NCBI RefSeq assembly: GCF_015711645.1
Contig: NZ_JABTEX010000002.1
Location: forward strand, 682,001-746,000
DNA length: 64,000 bases
Direction: 5' to 3'
Origin: Planomonospora sp. ID82291
GTDB taxonomy: Bacteria > Actinomycetota > Actinomycetes > Streptosporangiales > Streptosporangiaceae
This document shows positions 33,421-40,564 of this stretch, in pieces. Position 1 is the stretch's first letter. Every line of letters starts with the position of its first letter. Below the pieces are notes generated by a model. The model made no database searches, was not told the DNA's origin, and saw nothing but the letters and a program-made list of their open reading frames with translations. A program made the translations under genes and the position numbers.

Positions 33421-34905
33421 GTGGGCAGTGAGAGCGGGAGCCTGGACGTCCGGTCCGCCAGCGCGGTCCCCAGCGCGGGCCAGGTGTCCGCGTCGAAGGA
33501 GGAGATCGAGCGGTGGCTGCGCGCCACGGCGCCGGAGAAGGTGACGGCCGCCGCGGCCTCCTACCAGGCCGGCGTGGCCGTCCTCGGCTCCGTCCGCGAG
33601 GCCCTGGCCCGCAACGCCAAGGAGCTCGCCGGGGCGTGGAGCGGGCCCGCGTCCGTCGAGGTCCAGCGGGCGCTGCAGATGCTGCACGCCACCGGCGCGG
33701 AGCTGGGCGAGAAGATGGGGCAGATGGCCTCCGTCCTGCAGACGTACGGCGGGACCGCCCTGCCCCAGGCGCTGGACGAACTGGAGCGGCTGAAGGTCGA
33801 TCCCAACCCGCAGCCGCACCCCTCACCAGGGCCGGCGCCGTCGCCGTCGGCCACCGCCTCGCCGTCGCCGTCCGCCTCGGCCTCCCCCTCCACCGCGCCG
33901 TCCACGATCGGGCCGCTGAACGAACCCGCTCCGGGCCTGACGCCTTCGGCGCAGGCCGCCATGAACGGCGACCACGCGGCCCGGGAGGTGCTCCGCAAGC
34001 TGGACACGAGGATCGTCCAGCTCTACCAGAGCGTTCCGGCGAACGTGACGTACAACCTGCCGACCGTGACCATCCCGGAGGGGTCCGGCGGCTACACGCC
34101 CGTGGAGTACCCGCCGGGCGGCAGCCCCTACGAGGGCGGCTCGCCCCCCGGGGGGAACGGCGGATCGGTCCCGGCCTACTCCGGTGACCCCGGCGGCACC
34201 GGCGGCTCGGGCCGGCCGGGCGCGGGGGGCGGTCCCGGCTCCGGCGGCGGTCCCGGTTCGGGCGGCGGTCCCGGCGGGGCCGACCCCGTACCGGGCGGCC
34301 CGGGCTCCGGCCCCGGCGGCCCCGGCTCCGGAGGCGGGACCGATCCCGGTGGAACCGATCCCGGCGGGAACGGGCCAGGCAACGGGAACGGGCCCGGCGG
34401 CGGGAACGGCGGGAACGGCGGGAACGGCGCGTCCACGGGCGCGGGCGTCACGGATGACGGTACGGTCCCCCCCGTGCTCGGGCAGGAGGGGAACCCGGCC
34501 GGGAACCCCCGGACCACCGAGGTCGCGGCCTTCACCCCGAACGACCCGGCCACGTCCCTGGCGCCCGTGCAGAATCCGACGGCCACCGCCACGCAGCCCG
34601 GTGCGGGATTCGGCCCGGGGCCCGGTGCGGGGTCCGGTGCGGTGTTCCGGCCGAACCCGCTCGGGATCGGCGGGCCGACGACCAGTGTGCCCCCGGTCCT
34701 GGGCGGTCCCGGCGCCGGTGGCGGGACGTCCCTGCCCGCGCTGCGCGGCGCCGCGGCGGGCGGCATGCCGATGATGCCGTTCATGCCGATGTCCGGCGCA
34801 GCCGGCGGCGAGGACTCCCAGGGCCAGGAGCGGACGAGCTGGCTGACCGAGGAGCACGACGTCTGGAACACCGGCCACGAGGTGATCCCTCCGATCATCA
34901 CCTGA
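33421..34905 (+). CDS. WXG-like protein with long Pro/Gly linker and shared ESX tail, B1
   Basis: The 494-residue protein begins with a helical domain whose turn is 'AWSGPASVEVQRALQMLHA' (Trp-Ser-Gly near residue 79). Residues about 125-430 are Pro/Ser then Gly/Pro-rich low complexity. The C-terminus holds 'PMMPFMPMSG' and then 'RTSWLTEEHDVWNTGHE', ending 'VIPPIIT'. The same tail occurs in two other proteins of the locus. It resembles PPE-type ESX substrates in having a helical head and disordered body, though no PPE motif is seen. GTG 33421 follows AGGAGGGTC. It is likely exported to the wall or beyond; its job is unknown. Confidence 0.72.
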   Translation: MGSESGSLDVRSASAVPSAGQVSASKEEIERWLRATAPEKVTAAAASYQAGVAVLGSVREALARNAKELAGAWSGPASVEVQRALQMLHATGAELGEKMGQMASVLQTYGGTALPQALDELERLKVDPNPQPHPSPGPAPSPSATASPSPSASASPSTAPSTIGPLNEPAPGLTPSAQAAMNGDHAAREVLRKLDTRIVQLYQSVPANVTYNLPTVTIPEGSGGYTPVEYPPGGSPYEGGSPPGGNGGSVPAYSGDPGGTGGSGRPGAGGGPGSGGGPGSGGGPGGADPVPGGPGSGPGGPGSGGGTDPGGTDPGGNGPGNGNGPGGGNGGNGGNGASTGAGVTDDGTVPPVLGQEGNPAGNPRTTEVAAFTPNDPATSLAPVQNPTATATQPGAGFGPGPGAGSGAVFRPNPLGIGGPTTSVPPVLGGPGAGGGTSLPALRGAAAGGMPMMPFMPMSGAAGGEDSQGQERTSWLTEEHDVWNTGHEVIPPIIT

Positions 34906-34933
34906 CCCCCGCCCGGCTCCTGGAAGGCACGGC

Positions 34934-35401
34934 ATGGCGTTTCAACTGGATGCAGACTGGCCCGGCCTGACGGAGGCCGACCGCAAGCACGGCGCCGAGG
35001 TGGACCGCACGCAGGTGAAGCGGATCGCGGGCCTGCTGGAGGAGGAGCTGAAGACGCTGACCACGGGCGGCGCGGAGCCCGCGGCGGCGGGCGAGCACAA
35101 GCCCGGTGACGCGTTCTCGGCGCCTCCGCCCCCTCCGCCGGGCGCGGGGGCGCTGCCCGACCTGCAGCGCCACTGCGCGCTGAGCGAGACCCAGCTCGGC
35201 CAGTGGCAGACCGCGCAGCAGTTCTCCATGGGGATCGTCTCGGCCTACGCCGTCCTCGTCGGGGATCCGGGCAGTCCGGGCGGCGGCCTGTACGCCGCGC
35301 TGGTCCGGCAGTACGGGGAGTCCGTCAACGCGCTGCTGGAGTCGGCCAGGTCCTACGACGGCGCGGAACAGGCCTACGGTCAGCCGGGCGACCGGCGCTG
35401 A
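34934..35401 (+). CDS. ESX-linked small helical protein A2
   Basis: The 155-residue protein starts 'MAFQLDADWPGLTEADRKHG' and is a paralogue of the gene product at 32993: both have a DxxWPG start, a W-containing middle segment ('LGQWQTAQQFS') and a C-terminal helix ('LYAALVRQYGESVNALLESARSYDGAEQAYG'). It differs in a Pro-rich insert ('SAPPPPPPGAGALPD') near residue 65. The Tyr in 'SYDGAE' gives a YxxxE motif as in ESX export signals. It is followed 17 bases later by a large Pro/Gly-rich gene, mirroring the 32993-33421 pair. Confidence 0.7.
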   Translation: MAFQLDADWPGLTEADRKHGAEVDRTQVKRIAGLLEEELKTLTTGGAEPAAAGEHKPGDAFSAPPPPPPGAGALPDLQRHCALSETQLGQWQTAQQFSMGIVSAYAVLVGDPGSPGGGLYAALVRQYGESVNALLESARSYDGAEQAYGQPGDRR

Positions 35402-35418
35402 GTGCGGAGCGGACGGTC

Positions 35419-36687
35419 ATGGCGGACGTGCAGAAGATCAGGGTCAAGCCCACGGACGGGCCGCTGGCCACCGAGGAGACGGAGATCTTCTACTTCGACT
35501 ACCTGGAGAAGCGGATCCAGGAGTGGATCGACGGCGCCGACCCGGTCGCGGTGCGGCGGGCGGGCGACTACTACGCCGCCGGTCACGGGGCGCTGGAGGC
35601 CGGCGCGGCGGCGCTCAAGGCGCGGGCCGCGGAGCTGGCCGGGTTCCTGAAGGGTCCGGCGGGCGTCGAGGTGCAGAAGCAGCTGCAGTTCCTGCACGCG
35701 ACCATGCGCGAGCTCGCCGAGAAGCTGAACGCCACCGGCACGGTGCTGCGGAAGTACGCCGACACGATCGCCTGGGCGCAGCGCGAGGTGGTCGTCCAGC
35801 AGGGCCGCGACTCGCGGACGGACCGGGACATCGACTGGGCCGACCTCACCCCGTTCTACGGGGTCTACCGGGTCCAGCGCCGGGCCAGGGACCACTTCTA
35901 CGCGGTGAACGAGAAGATCCGCGAGCTCTACGCGGAGCTGCCCTCCGAGGTCCAGCAGGCGCTGCCCACCCCCACGGAGGTGGACCTGCCCGAGTTCACG
36001 CCGACCGACCTCCCCGGCGGACCGTCCCCGAAGCTCCCCTCCGGCCTCCTGGGCGGAGGGCCGTCCGGGGCCGGCGCCTCCGTGCCCGGTCTGGACGGTG
36101 ATCCGTACGGGCTCGGAGGGCTCCCCGGAGACGGGGGGGCGGTGCCGGGCGGTCTGGACCCGTCGGGGCTGGTCCACCCGCTCCCGGAGGGGACGGCGGG
36201 GCCGCCGGGTCCTGCGGGGACGGGTGCGGGCGGGGCGGTGAACACGGGCGACGCCGCCGCGCGCCTCCCCGGGGCGCCGGACGCCGGCGTCCCGGCGCCG
36301 GGATCGTCCGCGACGACGCTCGCCGGCCTGCGTGACCCCTCGATGCCCGGATCGCCTTCCCTGCCGGGGACGGCCCAGTTCCCCGGCGGCCCCTCCGGAG
36401 CGGCCGGGCCCGGGGCCGGACCGGGAGGCGGGGCCTTCCCCGGCGGGGCCTTCGGCGCCGCGGGCGGACCCGGGGGAGCCGCAAGCGCCGGAAGCGCCGG
36501 GGGAGCCGGGAACAGGGTGAAGGCGGGCGGCGGCGCGCCGATGACGCCGTTCATGCCGATGGGCGCCGCCGCGAAGGGCGGCGCGGGGGGCGGCGAGGAG
36601 CGGGACCCGGAGAACGGCACCTGGCTGCTGGAGGACGACGACGTCTGGGGCGGCGGCGGCGACACGATCCCGCCGGTGATCGGCTGA
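35419..36687 (+). CDS. WXG-like protein with Pro/Gly linker and shared ESX tail, B2
   Basis: The 422-residue protein has an N-terminal helical domain. 'KGPAGVEVQKQLQFLHATM' aligns with the WXG region of the 33421 product, but the tryptophan is lost. A middle domain with 'DLTPFYGVYRVQRRARDHFYAV' is special to this copy. Low complexity runs from about 205 to 365. The tail is 'PMTPFMPMG', then 'NGTWLLEDDDVWGGGGD' and 'IPPVIG', the same as in the other two large proteins. ATG 35419 was chosen by the start of the conserved helix; a longer frame upstream lies over the previous gene. A strong hairpin follows the stop. Confidence 0.72.
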   Translation: MADVQKIRVKPTDGPLATEETEIFYFDYLEKRIQEWIDGADPVAVRRAGDYYAAGHGALEAGAAALKARAAELAGFLKGPAGVEVQKQLQFLHATMRELAEKLNATGTVLRKYADTIAWAQREVVVQQGRDSRTDRDIDWADLTPFYGVYRVQRRARDHFYAVNEKIRELYAELPSEVQQALPTPTEVDLPEFTPTDLPGGPSPKLPSGLLGGGPSGAGASVPGLDGDPYGLGGLPGDGGAVPGGLDPSGLVHPLPEGTAGPPGPAGTGAGGAVNTGDAAARLPGAPDAGVPAPGSSATTLAGLRDPSMPGSPSLPGTAQFPGGPSGAAGPGAGPGGGAFPGGAFGAAGGPGGAASAGSAGGAGNRVKAGGGAPMTPFMPMGAAAKGGAGGGEERDPENGTWLLEDDDVWGGGGDTIPPVIG

Positions 36688-36741
36688 CGGCCGGGGGAGC
36701 GGCCGTCGGCCGGTCCTTCCTGCCGGTCCGCCCGGTCCGCC

Positions 36742-36774
36742 CGGCCGTCCGCCGGGGACGCCGGCGGACGGCCG
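36742..36774. terminator. Bidirectional terminator hairpin
   Basis: CGGCCGTCCGCCGG (36742-36755) pairs perfectly with CCGGCGGACGGCCG (36761-36774) around GGACG. It sits between the rightward 35419 gene and the leftward 36797 gene and fits a two-way terminator. Confidence 0.8.
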
Positions 36775-36796
36775 CACCGGGGGCCGGTGCCGCGGG

Positions 36797-37519
36797 TCAC
36801 TTCTTGGGCGGGTCCGCCTGGTACGGCTCCGGCAGCTCGCGCTTGGGGGCCACCCGCAGCGAGGGCGGCTCGGTGGAGATGACCGCCCGCTTGAAGTCGA
36901 TCGCGACGCCGTCGGTCGGCTTGATGTTGAACATCTGGCCCAGGGACTGGGTGGCGGTGCCGAAGGTGGTCCCCGCCACGCCGAGGAAGGCGACGAGGAT
37001 CTTCGTGTTCTGGGCGACGAGCCAGTTGGTGAGGGCGACCAGTTTCTGGAGCCACACCTCGGAGGCGAATCTCAGGTGCGGGAGGGCCTTCATGGCCTGG
37101 GCGGCCGTCACGTAGCCGAGGACGGTGGCCGCGAGGGCCGCCGCCTCCAGCCAGTAGTAGTTGAAGGCGTCACGGACCTGGTCGACCTGGCCCTCCAGGT
37201 TGTAGCAGAGACCGCTCAACTTCTGCAGGTCGCCGCCGAACACCGCCACCGCGTTCAGGAACGCCTCGCGGTCGTCGGCGATCCAGTCGGCCCGGGACAG
37301 GAAGACGGCGTTGCCGATCAGGTTCGGGTACTCCACCTCCAGGACCTTGGCCAGGGCGTTCCAGTTGGCCTTGGCGTCGCCCATGCCGGGGACGTTGGCG
37401 ACGGCGGTGAGCAGGATGCCCACGGCCACCGCCAGGCCCGGAGCCCGGGGGACCGCTTTCTTGAACGCGTCCATGGCCTGGGTGGAGGCCGCTGCGGCGT
37501 TGCCGGCTGTCACACGCAT
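36797..37519 (-). CDS. WXG-like membrane protein C1 of the ESX locus
   Basis: The 240-residue protein begins with a hydrophobic segment ('GLAVAVGILLTAVANVPGMG'), has a helical domain with 'SRADWIADDREAFLNAVAVFG' (a WxA version of the WXG turn), then two more membrane segments ('WLEAAALAATVLGYVTAAQ', 'TKILVAFLGVAGTTFGTAT'). The tail is polar. Order and motif placement match the proteins at 39746 and 42664, so the three are a family. The role may be to carry a WXG-like domain at the membrane. It lies 22 bases downstream of the 37542 gene and is in the same leftward operon. Confidence 0.65.
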   Translation of the reverse strand: MRVTAGNAAAASTQAMDAFKKAVPRAPGLAVAVGILLTAVANVPGMGDAKANWNALAKVLEVEYPNLIGNAVFLSRADWIADDREAFLNAVAVFGGDLQKLSGLCYNLEGQVDQVRDAFNYYWLEAAALAATVLGYVTAAQAMKALPHLRFASEVWLQKLVALTNWLVAQNTKILVAFLGVAGTTFGTATQSLGQMFNIKPTDGVAIDFKRAVISTEPPSLRVAPKRELPEPYQADPPKK

Positions 37520-37541
37520 GTTCCGGTGCTCCTCGGGGTTG

Positions 37542-37841
37542 TCACCTGTAGACGACGGTGCTGTTCTCCTCGGCCGCGCGCCAGTTCCGCTTGATGGTCT
37601 CCAGCGCGGCGACCCACGCCTCGACGGTGCTGACGGCCTCGTCGGTCATCTTCCGGACGTCCTCCTGCACGCCGTCGTACTTGCCGCCGAACACCATGCC
37701 GAGGAGACCGAACCCGGGGAGACCGACGCCGGTGCTGTCGATGTCCTTCCTGAGGTCGCGGAGCGCGGGCAGGACCTTGTCATCGAGATTCCGTTGAATG
37801 TTGGAGATGCAGGTGGAAGTGACGTATTTGTCCTGACTCAT
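37542..37841 (-). CDS. Small ESX-linked helical protein, paralogue of the 38633 N-terminus
   Basis: The 99-residue protein has 'GVGLPGFGLLGMVFGGKYDGVQEDVRKM' and 'VSTVEAWVAALETIKRNWRAAEENST'. The same pattern ('GVPFPGFGVVGFGL', 'VLASWRTALESASSTYKAAEDYST') opens the large protein at 38633, so they share a domain. The Trp-X-X-A turn and helices suggest a WXG-like fold. The ATG at 37841 lies close to an AT-rich control region. It probably pairs with the 38633 protein or with its neighbour at 36797; this is inference. Confidence 0.65.
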   Translation of the reverse strand: MSQDKYVTSTCISNIQRNLDDKVLPALRDLRKDIDSTGVGLPGFGLLGMVFGGKYDGVQEDVRKMTDEAVSTVEAWVAALETIKRNWRAAEENSTVVYR

Positions 37842-37993
37842 ACGAAAATCTCCCTACGCTACAAATGTCCGCCTTTGACTGATGGCTTCTCAGTCTTAGG
37901 GAAGAATTCATCTGGCGGGATAGTATCTTGCGATACGTCCGATATGAGAGAGATCTGGGCGGTCAATGATCGCTCGGTGCCGGGAGGGTACGC
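37842..37993. promoter_or_regulatory. Divergent AT-rich promoter region with inverted repeats
   Basis: The 152-base gap between the leftward 37542 and rightward 37994 genes is AT-rich. It holds GACTGA-TGGCTTC-TCAGTC (37877-37895) and GTATC-TTGC-GATAC (37923-37936), both perfect inverted repeats. They are candidate operators for the two divergent operons. Confidence 0.5.
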
Positions 37994-38452
37994 GTGTCCG
38001 AACCCCGTTTCGATCCCTCCGGTTTCGATCCGGAGAACTTCGACCCCGATGACCTGGACCGCGTCATCCGGGATGCTGAGCAGGCGATGAGCCGTCTGGC
38101 GGACGTGCAGGAGGAGCTCGCCGGGATCCGGGGGCGGGGCACCGGGGCCGGGGACCTGATCGACGTGGTCACCGACGCGACCGGGCGGGTGGAGCGGATC
38201 GACCTCAACCCGCGGGTGATGCGGATGGACAGCCGTACCCTCGCCGAGGAGCTGATGAGCACGATCCGCTCGGCCCAGGAGGACGGCGAGCGCCGGGCGC
38301 GCGAGCTGCTCGCCGGAGCGGGCCTGTCGGTTCCCGGTTCCGGCTCCGACTTCGGCGAGGTGGAGAAGCGGATGACGCGGAACCACGAGTCGTTCGCCCG
38401 CGAGATGAACCGGCGCATGGCGGGAGGGCCGGGGCGGCCCGCCGACGGCTGA
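37994..38452 (+). CDS. YbaB/EbfC-like protein 2 of the ESX locus
   Basis: The 152-residue protein is the clearest YbaB/EbfC member here: 'GTGAGDLIDVVTDATGRVERIDLNPRVM' gives the beta-sheet and 'DSRTLAEELMSTIRSAQEDGERRARELLAG' the long helix. The N-terminus has a repeated Phe-Asp-Pro unit ('RFDPSGFDPENFDPDDLD'). YbaB proteins bind DNA as tweezers-shaped dimers. In ESX loci they are common but unexplained. GTG 37994 follows GGGAGGG. The next gene is 180 bases downstream. Confidence 0.8.
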   Translation: MSEPRFDPSGFDPENFDPDDLDRVIRDAEQAMSRLADVQEELAGIRGRGTGAGDLIDVVTDATGRVERIDLNPRVMRMDSRTLAEELMSTIRSAQEDGERRARELLAGAGLSVPGSGSDFGEVEKRMTRNHESFAREMNRRMAGGPGRPADG

Positions 38453-38632
38453 GAACCGGCCGGGACGGCCGCTCCGGGGGCGGGGGCCGGACGCCCTTCC
38501 CGGACGGGGCCGGCCGCCGTCCGTTCCACGGTGATCTGTACGGCGGTGCGCCGCGACAGTAGCCTGAACGGGTGACATGATCACGGACCTCGCGGGCCGG
38601 GACGGCCCGCGGAGGCTGCGGAGGGGGGGACG

Positions 38633-39709
38633 ATGGGCGGATCATCCGGCGGCGGACAGACGCTCGGAGACTACGGGCTGAACGGGCCGGGGGTCTCCTT
38701 CAGCGACGAGAAGCTGAAGGCGCTCGGGAAGGACTACGACACCCACGCCGGAACGATCGAGAACGTCTCCGACCGGACGAAGACGATCGGCGTCCCGTTC
38801 CCCGGGTTCGGCGTGGTCGGTTTCGGGCTGCACACGGCGCACGACCAGGTCCGGGAGAACGCCGCCTCCTCCCTCGACGCGGCCAAGGAGGTGCTGGCGT
38901 CGTGGCGGACGGCTCTCGAATCGGCCAGCAGCACCTACAAGGCCGCCGAGGACTACAGCACGCTGCCGAAGCCGGACCTCCCCGGCGGTCTACCGGGCGG
39001 TCTGCCGGGCGGTCTGCCGGGCGGGGGCCTGCCGGGTGGCGGTCTGCCCGGTTCGGATCTACCGGGCGGTCTGCCGGGCGGGGGCCTGCCGGGCGGCGGT
39101 CTGCCGGGAGGCGGCGCGCCGGGTTCGGATCTGCCGGGTGGCGGTCTGCCCGGTTCGGATCTGCCGGGTGGCGGTCTGCCGGGCGGCGGCGCGCCGGGTT
39201 CGGATCTGCCGGGAGGGGGCCTGCCGGGTGGCGGTCTGCCGGGAACCGGCGGCCTCCCCGGAGGCGGAGGGCTCGACGGCCAGGTCCCCGGGCTGCCCGG
39301 CCAGACGGCGACCGGGCTGCCCGGGCAGGATCTCGGCGCGATCGACCCGCGCCGGACGGACCTGTCCGCTTATACGCCCGCCGGGCCGTCCGTGCCGCGG
39401 TTCACGGTTCCGGAGACCGTGACCTGGACGGGCGACCAGAGCGGGCCGGGCACGGCGGGCCGGGGAAGCGGGGCGTTCCCCGCGGGGACGGGAAGCGGCC
39501 TCCCGGGCGGGCCGGGCGGCCTGCAGGCGGGCGTGCGCGGGGCCGGTGCGAACGGCGGCATGCCGATGATGCCGATGATGCCGATGGGCGGCGCCGGGGC
39601 GGGCGAGCAGGAGCGCGACCGCGACCAGACCACCTGGCTCTCGGAGGACGAGGGGGTCTGGGGCGGAGACCAGGACGTCGCCCCCTCGGTGATCGGGCAG
39701 GAGCCGTGA
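38633..39709 (+). CDS. WXG-like protein with LPGG repeat linker and shared ESX tail, B3
   Basis: The 358-residue protein begins with a domain shared with the 37542 product ('GVPFPGFGVVGFGL' and 'VLASWRTALESASSTYKAAEDYST'). Then comes a repeat tract of Leu-Pro-Gly-Gly and Pro-Gly-Ser-Asp units (about 116-210). The tail has 'PMMPMMPMGGAG', 'QTTWLSEDEGVWGGDQD' and a final 'APSVIGQEP', matching the other two large proteins. ATG 38633 follows GGAGGGGGGACG. It probably is a secreted or surface protein of the ESX locus with a flexible stalk. Confidence 0.72.
   Translation: MGGSSGGGQTLGDYGLNGPGVSFSDEKLKALGKDYDTHAGTIENVSDRTKTIGVPFPGFGVVGFGLHTAHDQVRENAASSLDAAKEVLASWRTALESASSTYKAAEDYSTLPKPDLPGGLPGGLPGGLPGGGLPGGGLPGSDLPGGLPGGGLPGGGLPGGGAPGSDLPGGGLPGSDLPGGGLPGGGAPGSDLPGGGLPGGGLPGTGGLPGGGGLDGQVPGLPGQTATGLPGQDLGAIDPRRTDLSAYTPAGPSVPRFTVPETVTWTGDQSGPGTAGRGSGAFPAGTGSGLPGGPGGLQAGVRGAGANGGMPMMPMMPMGGAGAGEQERDRDQTTWLSEDEGVWGGDQDVAPSVIGQEP
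38980..39245 (+). repeat. LPGG-coding tandem repeat in the 38633 gene
   Basis: Twelve- to fifteen-base units of the type CTGCCGGGCGGT or CTGCCGGGTGGCGGT repeat about 20 times, interrupted by GGTTCGGATCTGCCG blocks. They encode Leu-Pro-Gly-Gly(-Gly) and Pro-Gly-Ser-Asp. Copies are near-identical, so length variation between strains is expected. Confidence 0.9.
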
Positions 39710-39745
39710 TCCGGGCGGGACACGGCGGGACGGGAGGCTGACGGC

Positions 39746-40489
39746 ATGGCGTACGAGAACGACAAGCAGATGTACTACGCGGCGGTGGCGCTGGCGGTCA
39801 TCGCGGCCGGAGTCCTCAGGCGCCCCTTGGCGTACTCCGTCGTCGCGACGCTCGGTCTGCTGGTCTCCGACCCGGGCGCCATGAGCACGGCGGCCAAGGA
39901 GTGGGACCAGGCCGATCTCGACGGGCTCAAGCGGGAGATCACCGCGCTGAAGGAGCGGCTGAAGAAGGACGGCAAGTGGGAGGGCGAGGCCTTCAAGGCG
40001 TTCGACGAGGCCGTCATGAAGTTCAACGAGGAACTGGGCAACGCGCAGAACCTCCGCAGGGGCATGAGCGACGCCCTGGAGCAGACCGCCCTCGTCTACC
40101 ACGTGGGCGCGATCATCGCGATGTCCGTCGCGGTCATCCTGCAGTCGTTGGCGGCGCTCTCCATCGTCTTCCTCGCCAACCCCGGCGGGAAGGTGGCCTT
40201 CGAGATCGCGCTCAACGGCGTGCTCAACACGATCGACAAGGCGCTCAAGTCGATGGTCGGCAAGAAGCGGCTGACCGTCGGCAAGGTCGCGGCGATCCTC
40301 TACGGCGTGGCCGTCCTCCACGCCAACATGGGCAAGCTGTTCGTCGGGATGAAGGCCATGCCCGAGGGGACGCCGGACTTCAGCCAGGCCGGCCTGACCT
40401 ACGACCCGGCCGCCGGGCTGAAGAAGTCCGAGCTGCCCAACATGAACCCGAATCCGGGAGGGCTCGTCTTCCCCGGCATGCCCTCCTGA
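39746..40489 (+). CDS. WXG-like membrane protein C2 of the ESX locus
   Basis: The 247-residue protein has two hydrophobic N-terminal segments ('YYAAVALAVIAAGVL', 'AYSVVATLGLLVSD'), then a helical domain with 'DGKWEGEAFKAFDEAVMKF' (Trp-Glu-Gly turn), then a hydrophobic pair ('VGAIIAMSVAVILQSLAAL', 'SIVFLANPGG'). The pattern matches the products at 36797 and 42664. A polar tail ends in 'GGLVFPGMPS'. It lies 36 bases after the LPGG protein, probably in one operon with it and the YbaB-like gene. It converges on eccB. Confidence 0.65.
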   Translation: MAYENDKQMYYAAVALAVIAAGVLRRPLAYSVVATLGLLVSDPGAMSTAAKEWDQADLDGLKREITALKERLKKDGKWEGEAFKAFDEAVMKFNEELGNAQNLRRGMSDALEQTALVYHVGAIIAMSVAVILQSLAALSIVFLANPGGKVAFEIALNGVLNTIDKALKSMVGKKRLTVGKVAAILYGVAVLHANMGKLFVGMKAMPEGTPDFSQAGLTYDPAAGLKKSELPNMNPNPGGLVFPGMPS

Positions 40490-40508
40490 CCACCCGGGAC
40501 CGCGGCGG

Positions 40509-40531
40509 CCGGGGCCCCGCCCGGGCCCCGG
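40509..40531. terminator. Hairpin between the converging 39746 and eccB genes
   Basis: CCGGGGCCC and GGGCCCCGG pair around CGCCC. A direct repeat GCTCCGGCTACGGCC (40541-40555 and 40558-40572) follows and overlaps the last eccB codons. Confidence 0.6.
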
Positions 40532-40564
40532 TCCCGGCCCGCTCCGGCTACGGCCCCGCTCCGG

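Noticed and set aside
38980-39245. CRISPR-like repeat array
   Set aside because: Units are 12-15 bp, lie in frame in a coding region without spacers, and encode LPGG; no cas genes are near.
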